Positions 26,347-35,395 of a stretch of DNA of 52,597 nucleotides are shown here, piece after piece. The translations under genes and the position numbers were made by a program. How positions within the stretch are numbered: the stretch's first letter is position 1; each line of letters begins with the position of its first letter. The notes below the pieces were generated by a model, which was not told the origin of the DNA, ran no database searches, and saw nothing but the letters and a program-made list of their open reading frames with translations. Source of the stretch: Spirochaetales bacterium (GTDB lineage Bacteria; Spirochaetota; GWE2-31-10); the NCBI GenBank assembly GCA_017624275.1, contig JAGANG010000049.1:1-52597 (forward strand), read 5' to 3'.

Positions 26347-27180
26347 TTAATCACCGGCTTTTTCATTTAATTTTTTTACCGCTTCTTCAAAAGAAAAGTG
26401 TGAAAGTAAAAATTTGGCATTCTTCCAAAACTGATGTAATTCTTTTAATGAATAATCTTTCATTTTTTTCTCTTTTGCTTGAAGTTCAACCAAACGAAAA
26501 CGTTGTGAAAAACGATCATTACACTTAAAAAGTGCAGTTTCTGCATCTACATCTAAATGCAATGCCAAATGTATAGTCGCAAACAGCAAATCACCGATTT
26601 CTGCTTCTACATGCTCAAAATTTTTATTTTTAACAGCATCTTCAATTTCTTCTATTTCTTCTTTTACTTTTCCTATAACTGATAAATAATCTTCTTTAGG
26701 CCAGTCAAAACCATTTTTTATTACTTCTTTTTGGATTTTCTTCGTTTTTGATAGAGTAGGTAATTCTTGCGGGATTTTATCTAATATCGATTCTTCTTTA
26801 TCAACATTATCTTTTTGCTCTTTCTTTTTAATTTCTTCCCATAATTGATTAACTTCGTCTTCAGAATTTACTTTAACTCCAGCAAAAATATGCGGATGAC
26901 GACGTATCATTTTCTCAGAAATAGAATCTATCACATCCGAAATAGCAAACTCATTATTTTCTTTTGCTATTTGTGAATGAAGAACTATTTGAAGTAACAA
27001 ATCTCCAAGTTCTTCCTGTAAATGCTTATAATCTTTACTTACGATAGTATCTGCAACTTCATTAGTTTCTTCAAACAAAAACTGTAATAATGAATCGTGT
27101 GTCTGTTTTTTATCCCAAGGACATCCATTCTCACCACGTAGAGTTGCGATTATTTCTACAAACTTATCAAACTTATCCAT
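26347..27180 (-). CDS. mazG: Nucleoside triphosphate pyrophosphohydrolase MazG
   Basis: The 277-residue protein has two tandem MazG helical domains. The first begins near 12 with LRGENGCPWDKKQTHDSL and has the metal site EETNEVADTI with EELGDLLLQ; the second has KEEIEEIEDAV and EIGDLLFAT. It splits NTPs to NMP and pyrophosphate, clearing the pool of excess or odd nucleotides. It lies downstream of the tRNA-Val pair and its terminator, and heads the unit with the small ORF and folC. Confidence 0.94.
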   Translation of the reverse strand: MDKFDKFVEIIATLRGENGCPWDKKQTHDSLLQFLFEETNEVADTIVSKDYKHLQEELGDLLLQIVLHSQIAKENNEFAISDVIDSISEKMIRRHPHIFAGVKVNSEDEVNQLWEEIKKKEQKDNVDKEESILDKIPQELPTLSKTKKIQKEVIKNGFDWPKEDYLSVIGKVKEEIEEIEDAVKNKNFEHVEAEIGDLLFATIHLALHLDVDAETALFKCNDRFSQRFRLVELQAKEKKMKDYSLKELHQFWKNAKFLLSHFSFEEAVKKLNEKAGD

Positions 27181-27228
27181 AACTAAAGATTTTTATCCTT
27201 TTATTTTCATCAATTCACGTAAATATAA

Positions 27229-27258
27229 AAAAAAGACGATTGAAACCAATCGCCTTTA
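27229..27258 (-). terminator. Terminator after the tRNA-Val pair
   Basis: Read on the minus strand, AAAGGCGATTG (27257-27247) pairs with CAATCGTCTTT (27242-27232) with one G-U pair, then a T-run. It ends the tRNA transcript before mazG. Confidence 0.85.
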
Positions 27259-27271
27259 ATTACAATAAAAT

Positions 27272-27344
27272 TGGGCAGTGCCAGGATCGAACTGACGACA
27301 TTCTGCTTGTAAGGCAGACGCTCTCCCAACTGAGCTAACCGCCC
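27272..27344 (-). tRNA. tRNA-Val(UAC), copy 2
   Basis: A 73-base cloverleaf reads on the minus strand. The acceptor pairs GGGCGGT with ACTGCCC, the D arm is GCTC/GAGC, the anticodon arm TCTGC/GCAGA holds loop CTTACAA with anticodon TAC, and the T arm contains TTCGATC. The discriminator is A; CCA is not encoded. It looks identical to the neighbouring copy, 42 bases away. Confidence 0.97.
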
Positions 27345-27386
27345 GGTTTTGTAAAATATAATTTGTTTCTTAATAAAATTAAGAAT

Positions 27387-27459
27387 TGGGCAGTGCCAGG
27401 ATCGAACTGACGACATTCTGCTTGTAAGGCAGACGCTCTCCCAACTGAGCTAACCGCCC
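27387..27459 (-). tRNA. tRNA-Val(UAC), copy 1
   Basis: This is the same 73-base structure and sequence as the downstream copy, with anticodon TAC reading GUN valine codons, chiefly GUA. It is the first gene after the promoter at 27508-27536. CCA is not encoded. Confidence 0.97.
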
Positions 27460-27507
27460 AAGTTGTATACTTTGTAACTTCTCAACCGGCGTTACAAAGA
27501 TAGGCGA

Positions 27508-27536
27508 CTTTTATCATAGAAAATAACGTATGTCAA
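27508..27536 (-). promoter_or_regulatory. Promoter of the tRNA-Val pair
   Basis: On the minus strand TTGACA (27536-27531), a 17-base spacer and TAAAAG (27513-27508) face the tRNAs. It lies just outside the stop of the OmpA-like gene. Downstream, a TTTGTAAC/GTTACAAA inverted repeat (27471-27498) lies in the short leader. Confidence 0.75.
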
Positions 27537-28679
27537 CTATTTTTTTAACATTTTAATTTCTATATGCGGAATCTTTGATAATTCCAGATTAAAAATTATT
27601 GCCGACGGACTTCTTTTTATTTGTCTTTCAGGAATTCCGTTTCTCAACAAAAAGTCTTTTATACTGTTTGTTCTGGTAACAGAAATAGACATTATTTCTT
27701 CATCTTTTTTTACCGAATTTTCTACATAACTAACTATTACAATAGTCGCAGACGGATAATCTTTTAAGAACAAAACCAAAGCTTCTAATTTTTCACAAGA
27801 ATCCTTAGTCAATTGATTTTTATCATCAAAATAAATACCTTCAATGTGAACATTTTTACCAAGTGTTGCATTATAAAAATCAAAATAAAGATCCGGACGT
27901 TTAACCGTCTTTACTTGCGGCAATGATACAACTTCTGTTTTTTTAACTTCATAGATTTTCACATCTGTCTTATTTTTCTGTTTATCTGTTTTTTTCCATT
28001 TGTATGAAAAATTCACACCGATATTCCATGTAAAAGTAAAAGAATCATATTCTATTGCCGGTGTTTCACAATTTAAATACGAAAAACCTATTTCCGTAAA
28101 AACTCCAATTTTCTTTATATACGGATTAGCCGTAAAACGCACTGTTCCTTCATATTCCCATTGAAAATTTTTATTTCTCGTTACCGGATAAAATCTGAAA
28201 TTATTATGCAAAGAAAGATGTAAATAGGGGAAACGCATTGACGGAGTAAAAAAAACATTTACGTTTGTTGCCGTTCCAAATTGTGTTTCAGCCAAAACGC
28301 CTTCTTTTTTAATATCAAAGGCTGCTTGATTCCATAAAAAGTTTTGCTTAAACTCTAAACGCCATTTTTCCGCAGGTAAAAAAACAAAACCAAGTCCTGT
28401 ATAAAAAATATTAGAAGCCCCGGAAGCTAATATTCCGGTATCGTAAGATGTCTGAGAAACATAATTATCTACAAGTTGCCACAACAAGCCAAATTTATCA
28501 TCACAAATAAAAGCCCCCCAAACCTCTGCATTAAAACCTGTAAGCGAAAATTTATTATAAAAGTCTGCCGTAATTGGTAAAATCTTTACTTCACTTCCTA
28601 TTTCCATCGTATATTCAAATGAATAAAGACTTGAAAGGGCTAAAATATATGTTATAAGGATGAGTATTCTTTTCGTCAT
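27537..28679 (-). CDS. Outer-membrane protein with OmpA-like C-terminal domain
   Basis: The start is put at ATG 28679 because MTKRILILITYILALSSLYS reads as a signal peptide; an upstream in-frame ATG at 28718 adds 13 basic residues and neither has a clear binding site. The mature protein is about 360 residues. Residues 20-230 are rich in alternating aromatic/polar strands, suggesting a beta-barrel or periplasmic beta domain. Residues 255-380 resemble an OmpA-like peptidoglycan-binding domain (GIYFDDKNQLTKDSCEKLE, then SVTRTNSIKDFLLRNGIPE), although the usual Asp/Arg set is only partly evident. It probably links outer membrane and cell wall. It diverges from the lipoprotein gene at 28753. Confidence 0.68.
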   Translation of the reverse strand: MTKRILILITYILALSSLYSFEYTMEIGSEVKILPITADFYNKFSLTGFNAEVWGAFICDDKFGLLWQLVDNYVSQTSYDTGILASGASNIFYTGLGFVFLPAEKWRLEFKQNFLWNQAAFDIKKEGVLAETQFGTATNVNVFFTPSMRFPYLHLSLHNNFRFYPVTRNKNFQWEYEGTVRFTANPYIKKIGVFTEIGFSYLNCETPAIEYDSFTFTWNIGVNFSYKWKKTDKQKNKTDVKIYEVKKTEVVSLPQVKTVKRPDLYFDFYNATLGKNVHIEGIYFDDKNQLTKDSCEKLEALVLFLKDYPSATIVIVSYVENSVKKDEEIMSISVTRTNSIKDFLLRNGIPERQIKRSPSAIIFNLELSKIPHIEIKMLKK

Positions 28680-28752
28680 ATAAGATACTTTATACTTTTT
28701 CCTTTTAATTATCAACATGGCTTAGAGAATAAATCAGAGGTATATATTAAGC

Positions 28753-29643
28753 ATGAAAATAAAAAATATTTATTTCCTATTTTGTCTTACTTTCTTAGTT
28801 TTTTTCGGATGTAAGAATAAAAATTTATCATCAGAAGTTTTTTCATCAAATTTAGAATATCAATTTTTTGATGACTTAGGAAAATTAAAATACATAGCAA
28901 ATTACAATAAAAATCTTTTATTAACTCAATTAAGTCTTTTAAATGAAAACGAAAAATTAGCATATCAAACTATAAAATCACCTGAATCGGGACTTATAAC
29001 CGAAGAACGAACTTTTAATAAATCAGGGAAATTAGAAAATATCACGCAATATCATTATTTACCCGACGGAAAATTAGAAAAAAAAGAAATCATATCAAAT
29101 TCCAATAAATTACTTTTATCATGTTCCTACAAATACAATAATGAAGGGAAGATGACTAAAATCGATATTTACAACACAATCGAACAGAAAAAAAACATTA
29201 TCACTTATGACGATACAAAAGATTCCGCATCTCATTCCATTTTTTCTGAAGACGGAAAAATATTATCTACATATAAAGAAGATTCGCATAACGTAGTATT
29301 TTGTGAATATATTAATGAACAACTTCATCAATCTACAACTTACAATAAAAACAACGGAAGTTCCGAAGAATCGACATTTGATAATTTAGGAAGTTTAATT
29401 TCTACAAAAAAATTTGATTCAACAAATGTTCTAACGGAAGAAAAGTTGTATAATCAAGGCTCATTAGTACAACGAAATGTTTATCGTTATAACAAACAAG
29501 GATTAAGAACAGAAAAACTGGAATACATCGGCAACAGTAATACAATCGAAAAGCAATTCATTTACTCATACGACAAAAACGGGCGTAAGACTAAAATGGA
29601 TGTATATAATGCCAATGGTAAAATTTTGGAATACGTTGAATGA
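28753..29643 (+). CDS. Lipoprotein with YxxxG-type repeats
   Basis: The 296-residue product has a signal peptide ending in LVFFGC, a lipobox with Cys20-like acylation. The rest contains recurring short strands of the type YNxxGKxxK (YKYNNEGKMTK, YRYNKQGLRTEK, YSYDKNGRKTKM), as in MORN/YD-like or YwqK-like repeat proteins. This suggests an extended beta structure on the membrane surface. Its TGA overlaps the ATG of the histidine kinase as ATGA, so the two are probably translationally coupled and it may be a sensory accessory. The ligand is unknown. Confidence 0.72.
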   Translation: MKIKNIYFLFCLTFLVFFGCKNKNLSSEVFSSNLEYQFFDDLGKLKYIANYNKNLLLTQLSLLNENEKLAYQTIKSPESGLITEERTFNKSGKLENITQYHYLPDGKLEKKEIISNSNKLLLSCSYKYNNEGKMTKIDIYNTIEQKKNIITYDDTKDSASHSIFSEDGKILSTYKEDSHNVVFCEYINEQLHQSTTYNKNNGSSEESTFDNLGSLISTKKFDSTNVLTEEKLYNQGSLVQRNVYRYNKQGLRTEKLEYIGNSNTIEKQFIYSYDKNGRKTKMDVYNANGKILEYVE

Positions 29644-32600
29644 GTTTTAATATGAATAAAAATAATAAATACATTATAAGTAAAAGATTATTAACTATAC
29701 TTCTTATTTGTTCTTTAATTCCTTTAACAATTATAATTTCAATTTTCACAAAGAATTTTTCTTCGTTCCTTAATCAACAGAATCAAGAATATTATCTTAC
29801 AATGATAGAACAAGTTGCTATCAATTTGAATTACGACAACAATAGATTGCAAGAAGCTCTTGATTCGTTTTTCTTACAAAATAAAGAAGTTAGAAAACTT
29901 TTATTCAAAACTGAATTTAACAGTGCCATAGAAGAAATTCAATATGATCAATATTTGTGGGATTTATTTGAATTAAAACTATTACAGTCTATTGACGGTA
30001 ATTTTTCTATAATCCAATTTGATAAAAAGTCCATTATAATGAAAAGCAATCATAAAATATCAAATTATGCTTCCAACGATTATAAAATAGATGAAATAGG
30101 GCTTAAAAACGATCCATTATTTTTAAGTTTAAAAAATAATCCTCAAAAAAGCCTCGCTATAGGAATGTTAAGAAAAGGAACGATTATCGGATATGAGTCT
30201 GAAAAAAGACCAGTCATTTTATATCCTATAAGAAATAATACAAATGAAATCGTAAAGGTTGCGGTAATAATTCAACCGTTAAATTATTACACAAAATTAT
30301 ATTCACATATCGAGCGTCTACATACCGGAACTCTGTTTGTTTCAGACGACTTTGGTAATGTTTTGTTTGCAAATCATCCGTCAAGTCAAGATGATTTTGA
30401 GTTTGATACAGAAAAAAAAGAATACATAAATAACGGAACATTTCATAACAATGATATTATGTCATATACAGATTACAGCAATCTTGTACTTGACTACAAT
30501 ATTATAAATCAACCGGAAATATTAAAATTTATGATTGATTCCGGTTTAAAAAGTCCTTTTTTACGTGACAGTCGTTCCGGAATACGTCATATTTCTTTGA
30601 AATATCATAATCATAAATATTTTGCAGTAGGGCGTGTAGATTCTAAAAATAATATCAAATATTTATTTATAATCCCTGAATATCATATTGTAAAAGCTGC
30701 AAAGAATTTCTTATTCATAATACTGTTTTTCTCATGTTGTATTTTGTTATTTCTTATTTTGACAATTGCATTTTGTTATTGGAAAGTAATTATACCGATA
30801 GAAAAAAAATATATCGGTTTGGAAGAAAAAAACTTCTATTTTATGAATCTTGCACATGAAATAAAAACTCCAATGACATTGATTCGAAATTATTTCGACT
30901 TATATATAAAAAAAGTAGGTCTAACAGATGAATTGAATGTTATTAGATTAAATATAAACAAAATAGAAAAAGATATGATTAATATTTTAGATTTCCGCAA
31001 ACTTGAAGCCGGTAAACTTATCTATAATCATAAGCAAGTTTCTAATCTTTCAAATATTCTTCATTTAAAAGAACAATTATACATAGAAACTGCGGCAAAA
31101 AAACAAATAACTCTTAATTACCAAATTGCAGAAAATGCGTTTATCCTTGCAGACCCATTAGCCTTAGATCGCATAATGACCAATTTAATCGACAATGCAA
31201 TAAAATATACTCCTAAAGGTGGAGAAATAGATGTAAAATTAGAAATTCTTAAAGGAGATAAAATAGAACTTTCCGTAAAAGATACCGGAGTAGGAATATC
31301 TAAAAAGGATCAACGTAAAGTTTTCTCTCCATATATTCAATTTTCAAATTCTGAAGGTTCATCAAGCGGTGTAGGACTTGGAATGTTTATAACCTACGGA
31401 ATAGTAAAAGAATTAAAAGGCTCTATTAATGTAAGCAGCAATCCTACCGGCAACGGAACTTGTTTTACCGTAAAATTGCATTTATTGGATAATGATAATT
31501 TAAAAAATGATCAGGTCACAAATACAGATTTAAAATCCATACCTACAATAGGATTTTCTCCTATATTTGAAAATAGTGAAATACAATTACCTCCGCCAAA
31601 TCCTGATTTTTTCAATATTATGATATTAGAAGACAATATTGATTTAAGCTACTACATGGCAACATCTTTAAAAGATTCATACAATATTTATCTTGCTTCT
31701 AATGGAAAAGAGGGAATTAGACTCTTGGATGAAATTAAAAAACCGGATCTTATAATATCCGATATGATGATGCCGGAATTAGACGGATACGACTTTTTAA
31801 ATTATCTTAATAAAGATGAAAAATTCAGAGACATTCCTTTTATTTTCCTCAGTGCAGCCTCAGACAGTGACAACAAAGTAAAAGCATTTCTTTCCGGTGC
31901 TGTCGACTTTGTTGAAAAACCTTTTTCAATTGTACTTTTAAAAGCACGAATAAACGCATTATTGAATTATCAGAAAATAAAAAAAGAATTAAACGAAAAA
32001 GATAAATACATCACTATGGGAATGTTACTCGGAGGAATTTCTCATGAAATTTTTAATCCTCTCCTTGGGATTTATGCACCACTGGAAAATCTTGAATTAT
32101 TGTTAGAAAATTTTTCTGATGATGAATGCCAGAAAAAAGGTTTAAAATACATAAAAAATATAGAAACAAATATTGCCAGGATAGAAAATGTTGTAAAAAG
32201 TCTTAAAGTGTTGTATTATAATCGGGATTTTGAACGTACCGAAATCAATTTAAGTGAAATACTAGATTCTATAGCAAATATTTTTGCTGCTAAAATGCCT
32301 CCGGATAAAATAACTTTTACTACTGTTATTCCGGATAATTTTCATTTAAATGCAAACCATGGAGTATTGACACAAATTCTGATGAACCTAATAAAGAATT
32401 CCATCGATGCTTTAGACGGTATAGAAAACGGGAAAATAAATGTTGAAGCTTTTGTTACTAACAGACGAAGCTACATAAGTGTTTCTGATAACGGAAAAGG
32501 TATAGACAAAGAAGATTTAGAATTGATATTCAATGCTTTCTTTACTACTAAAGATGTCGGTAAAGGTACAGGTTTAGGTTTGTATCTGGTAAAAGATCTT

Positions 32601-32678
32601 GCCAATAAAATGGGATGGCAAATAGATGTCAGCAGTGAAATTGGTAAAGGCACAGAGTTTAAAATCTTCTTTAATTAG
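29640..32678 (+). CDS. Double hybrid histidine kinase (sensor-HK-REC-HK)
   Basis: The 1012-residue membrane protein may start at 29640 (ATGA overlap) or at ATG 29652. Membrane spans at about 16-37 and 357-381 bracket an extracytoplasmic sensor of about 320 residues. A first kinase follows, with H-box LAHEIKTPMTLI near 407, N-box NLIDNAIKYTPKGG and DTGVGIS. A receiver domain (IMILEDNIDLSYY; phospho-acceptor Asp in IISDMMMPELDG near 707) comes next. A second kinase has ISHEIFNPLLGIY near 800, NLIKNSIDALDG and GTGLGLYLV. Two full transmitter modules around one receiver are unusual. The NtrC-type regulator 28 to 40 bases downstream is the obvious output. Confidence 0.9.
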   Translation: MSFNMNKNNKYIISKRLLTILLICSLIPLTIIISIFTKNFSSFLNQQNQEYYLTMIEQVAINLNYDNNRLQEALDSFFLQNKEVRKLLFKTEFNSAIEEIQYDQYLWDLFELKLLQSIDGNFSIIQFDKKSIIMKSNHKISNYASNDYKIDEIGLKNDPLFLSLKNNPQKSLAIGMLRKGTIIGYESEKRPVILYPIRNNTNEIVKVAVIIQPLNYYTKLYSHIERLHTGTLFVSDDFGNVLFANHPSSQDDFEFDTEKKEYINNGTFHNNDIMSYTDYSNLVLDYNIINQPEILKFMIDSGLKSPFLRDSRSGIRHISLKYHNHKYFAVGRVDSKNNIKYLFIIPEYHIVKAAKNFLFIILFFSCCILLFLILTIAFCYWKVIIPIEKKYIGLEEKNFYFMNLAHEIKTPMTLIRNYFDLYIKKVGLTDELNVIRLNINKIEKDMINILDFRKLEAGKLIYNHKQVSNLSNILHLKEQLYIETAAKKQITLNYQIAENAFILADPLALDRIMTNLIDNAIKYTPKGGEIDVKLEILKGDKIELSVKDTGVGISKKDQRKVFSPYIQFSNSEGSSSGVGLGMFITYGIVKELKGSINVSSNPTGNGTCFTVKLHLLDNDNLKNDQVTNTDLKSIPTIGFSPIFENSEIQLPPPNPDFFNIMILEDNIDLSYYMATSLKDSYNIYLASNGKEGIRLLDEIKKPDLIISDMMMPELDGYDFLNYLNKDEKFRDIPFIFLSAASDSDNKVKAFLSGAVDFVEKPFSIVLLKARINALLNYQKIKKELNEKDKYITMGMLLGGISHEIFNPLLGIYAPLENLELLLENFSDDECQKKGLKYIKNIETNIARIENVVKSLKVLYYNRDFERTEINLSEILDSIANIFAAKMPPDKITFTTVIPDNFHLNANHGVLTQILMNLIKNSIDALDGIENGKINVEAFVTNRRSYISVSDNGKGIDKEDLELIFNAFFTTKDVGKGTGLGLYLVKDLANKMGWQIDVSSEIGKGTEFKIFFN

Positions 32679-32718
32679 GTTTTGATTATCATATAAAACA
32701 GTTAAAATGGGTCGGATT

Positions 32719-34125
32719 ATGGAAAAAAAAGCTAAAATTTTATTTGTAGATGATGAAGAAATTATTTTGAGTAATGTTAAGGATTTCTTAGAAGATACTT
32801 TTAACATTACAACGGAAAGTTCTCCTCATGCAGCTTTAGAGCTTTTAAAGAATGAGAAGTTTGATATTGTTATATCTGACTTTAAAATGCCCAAAATGAG
32901 CGGAGCTGATTTTCTCAGTGCTGCAAAAAAATTAGATGGATATATTTACGGAATCCTTTTAACCGCATATGCAGAAAAATCTATTTTGCAACAAATGATT
33001 AATGATAATCTTATTAATAAAGTTATTGAGAAACCATATAAACTAAGAGACCTCAGAGATATTTTGGAAGAAGGTACCGTTTTTTGTGAAAAAAAGAAAC
33101 TTGAAGCTGAAAAAATTGAAGCTATGAAATTAAGTTTCGAAACGTTAAGAAACGAAACTGACGAAGAAATTATCGGTGCCACAACTACTCTTAAAGATGT
33201 TTATGAAAAAGTTTTAACTATTGCCAAACATCCAGTGAATGTATTAATTACCGGTGAAACTGGTACCGGAAAAGAATTAATAGCCAAAACTATTCATTAC
33301 CTATCACCTAGAAGATATGGACCTTTTATAAAAATAAATTCTACGGCAATTCCAGAAACTCTTTTTGAAAGTGAACTTTTCGGATATAAAAAAGGGGCAT
33401 TTTCAAATGCAACACAAGATAAAGCCGGTAAAATTGAATTAGCTCATAACGGAACTTTATTCTTAGATGAAGTAGGAGACATGGAACTTGGACTTCAAGC
33501 GAAATTGCTTCGTGTTCTTCAAGAAAAAGAAGTTGAACGTTTAGGTAGCAACAAAGTAATGAAAGTAGACTTTAGATTAATTGTTGCTGCAAATAAAAAT
33601 CTAATGACAAAAATTGATGAAGGTTTATTTCGAGAAGATTTATTTTATAGAATGAACGAGTTCTCTATATCTTTACCGCCTTTACGTGACAGAAAAGATG
33701 ATATAGAGCCAATGTTTCAATACTTTATGAACAAATCTTGCAAAGAGTTGGATATTCCTACTTTAGAATTAAGTAAAGAAGCCTTAAATTATTTAAAACA
33801 ATGGAATTGGCCGGGAAACATCAGAGAACTAAAAAATGCAGTAAAACGAGTTTGCGTAATTTGTGCAGATGAAAAAATAATTCGTCCAGAGCATTTTGAC
33901 TTTTTAGGGTTGAGAAAAGAACATATTTCAGGAAAACAATCAGGAATCGAAGGAGCTATTGAAACTTTAAAAAATAGCATTCTTTCAAAGGAATTAGCTT
34001 TTTCTGAAGTAGAAGATAAGATAGTTACTTGTATTCTAAAACATTTTAATAACAATGTTGCCGAAGCCGTTGAGCAAACTGGCATTTCAAAAAATAGATT
34101 TTATAAGATAAAAGATACAAAATAG
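32719..34125 (+). CDS. NtrC-type response regulator with altered GAFTGA loop
   Basis: ATG 32719 begins EKKAKILFVDDEE; an ATG 12 bases upstream is possible. The 468-residue protein has a receiver (phospho-Asp near 54 in VISDFKMPKMSG), an AAA+ sigma-54 activator domain (Walker A GETGTGKE near 180, Walker B TLFLDEVGD, LREDLFYRMNEFSI-type sensor region) and a C-terminal Fis-type helix-turn-helix (NVAEAVEQTGISKNRFYK). The sigma-54 contact loop, normally GAFTGA, reads GAFSNA at residues 226-231. The family activates sigma-54 promoters by ATP-driven remodelling. The target promoters are not seen. It follows its probable kinase and precedes purT by nine bases. Confidence 0.9.
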   Translation: MEKKAKILFVDDEEIILSNVKDFLEDTFNITTESSPHAALELLKNEKFDIVISDFKMPKMSGADFLSAAKKLDGYIYGILLTAYAEKSILQQMINDNLINKVIEKPYKLRDLRDILEEGTVFCEKKKLEAEKIEAMKLSFETLRNETDEEIIGATTTLKDVYEKVLTIAKHPVNVLITGETGTGKELIAKTIHYLSPRRYGPFIKINSTAIPETLFESELFGYKKGAFSNATQDKAGKIELAHNGTLFLDEVGDMELGLQAKLLRVLQEKEVERLGSNKVMKVDFRLIVAANKNLMTKIDEGLFREDLFYRMNEFSISLPPLRDRKDDIEPMFQYFMNKSCKELDIPTLELSKEALNYLKQWNWPGNIRELKNAVKRVCVICADEKIIRPEHFDFLGLRKEHISGKQSGIEGAIETLKNSILSKELAFSEVEDKIVTCILKHFNNNVAEAVEQTGISKNRFYKIKDTK

Positions 34126-34134
34126 GGGATTTTT

Positions 34135-35313
34135 ATGATTCATAAAATAATGTTACTCGGTTCCGGAGAACTGGGAAAAGAATTTGTTATAGCGGCAAAA
34201 AGAATGGGGCAATACGTAATTGCTTGTGATTCTTATAAAAATGCTCCAGCTATGCAAGTTGCAGATGAATGTGAAGTTTTTAATATGTTAGACGGAGACG
34301 CTCTTGACTCTGCCGTAAAAAAACACAATCCGGATATCATAGTTCCGGAAATTGAAGCAATAAGAACAGAACGTCTTTATGATTATGAAAAATCTGGAAT
34401 TCAAGTAGTTCCAAGTGCAAAAGCTGCTAATTTCACAATGAATCGCAAAGCTATTCGTGATCTTGCTGCGAAAGAATTAGGATTAAAAACAGCAAAATAT
34501 CGATATGCAAAAACATTAGAAGAATTAAAAGATGCTGCAAATGAAATCGGTTTCCCTTGTGTTATAAAACCGTTAATGTCTTCTTCCGGTAAAGGGCAAT
34601 CTATAATAAAAAGTGCTGATGACTTAGAAAATGCTTGGGACTATGCAGTGACTAAGAGTCGCGGAGATTTGGTAGAAGTTATAATAGAAGAGTTTATTAA
34701 ATTTGACAGTGAGATCACTTTATTAACCGTAACACAAAAAAATGGGAAAACTTTATTCTGTGCACCAATCGGACATGTTCAAAAATCCGGTGATTATCGT
34801 GAAAGTTATCAACCGGCTCCGATTTCTGACGCACACCTAGCCGAAGCTCAGGATATGGCCGAAAAGGTAACAAAATCATTGAGCGGTGCAGGAATTTGGG
34901 GAGTTGAATTCTTCCTATCTAAAGAAAACGGAGTTTATTTCTCCGAATTATCACCACGTCCGCATGATACCGGAATGGTTACTCTTGCCGGAACTCAAAA
35001 TTTGAATGAATTTGAATTACACCTAAGAACTATTTTAGGATTGCCTATTTCTATTCAACAATTCAGAGCCGGAGCAAGTGCCGTTGTACTGACAGATTTT
35101 GACGCTGAAGTTGTTCCTGAATATACAGGAGTAGAAGAGGCCTTATCATTAAAAAACACAGACATTCGAATATTTGGTAAACCTTTCACCAGAAAAAATA
35201 GAAGAATGGCTGTTGCTTTAACATATTCTGACAAAGATGAAGAAGATATACAAACATTAAGAGACCGTGCAATAAAAGCGGCTAATTTAGTTAAAGTTAT
35301 CGAACATAAATAA
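34135..35313 (+). CDS. purT: Formate-dependent GAR transformylase
   Basis: The 392-residue ATP-grasp enzyme makes formylglycinamide ribonucleotide from GAR, formate and ATP, in the third step of purine synthesis. [12 protein letters not shown] begins the N-terminal domain; [16 protein letters not shown] is the ATP-binding strand-loop; [27 protein letters not shown] is the metal-binding part (two pieces). The length is exactly family-like. It starts behind AGGGG, nine bases after the response regulator, and ends at a bidirectional terminator. Its link with the signalling genes could be operon chance. Confidence 0.95.
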   Translation: MIHKIMLLGSGELGKEFVIAAKRMGQYVIACDSYKNAPAMQVADECEVFNMLDGDALDSAVKKHNPDIIVPEIEAIRTERLYDYEKSGIQVVPSAKAANFTMNRKAIRDLAAKELGLKTAKYRYAKTLEELKDAANEIGFPCVIKPLMSSSGKGQSIIKSADDLENAWDYAVTKSRGDLVEVIIEEFIKFDSEITLLTVTQKNGKTLFCAPIGHVQKSGDYRESYQPAPISDAHLAEAQDMAEKVTKSLSGAGIWGVEFFLSKENGVYFSELSPRPHDTGMVTLAGTQNLNEFELHLRTILGLPISIQQFRAGASAVVLTDFDAEVVPEYTGVEEALSLKNTDIRIFGKPFTRKNRRMAVALTYSDKDEEDIQTLRDRAIKAANLVKVIEHK

Positions 35314-35314
35314 A

Positions 35315-35372
35315 AAAAAATGGACTGTCTACAATTCGTGTGGCAAAACACTTTGTAGATAGTCCATTTTTT
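35315..35372. terminator. Bidirectional terminator between purT and mtaB
   Basis: A 20-base arm at 35315-35334 pairs with 35353-35372 with a single wobble, flanked by A-run and T-run. It can serve purT on the plus strand and mtaB on the minus strand. The core ATGGACTGTC resembles that of the palindrome at 45892. Confidence 0.9.
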
Positions 35373-35395
35373 ATTTACATCTCAAATTATCTATT

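Noticed and set aside
27210..27416. Minus-strand ORF of 68 codons
   Set aside because: It reads through both tRNA-Val genes and their spacer and is not protein coding.
28680..28752. Sigma-54 promoter for the signalling operon
   Set aside because: No TGGCAC-N5-TTGC-like sequence was found in the short divergent gap.
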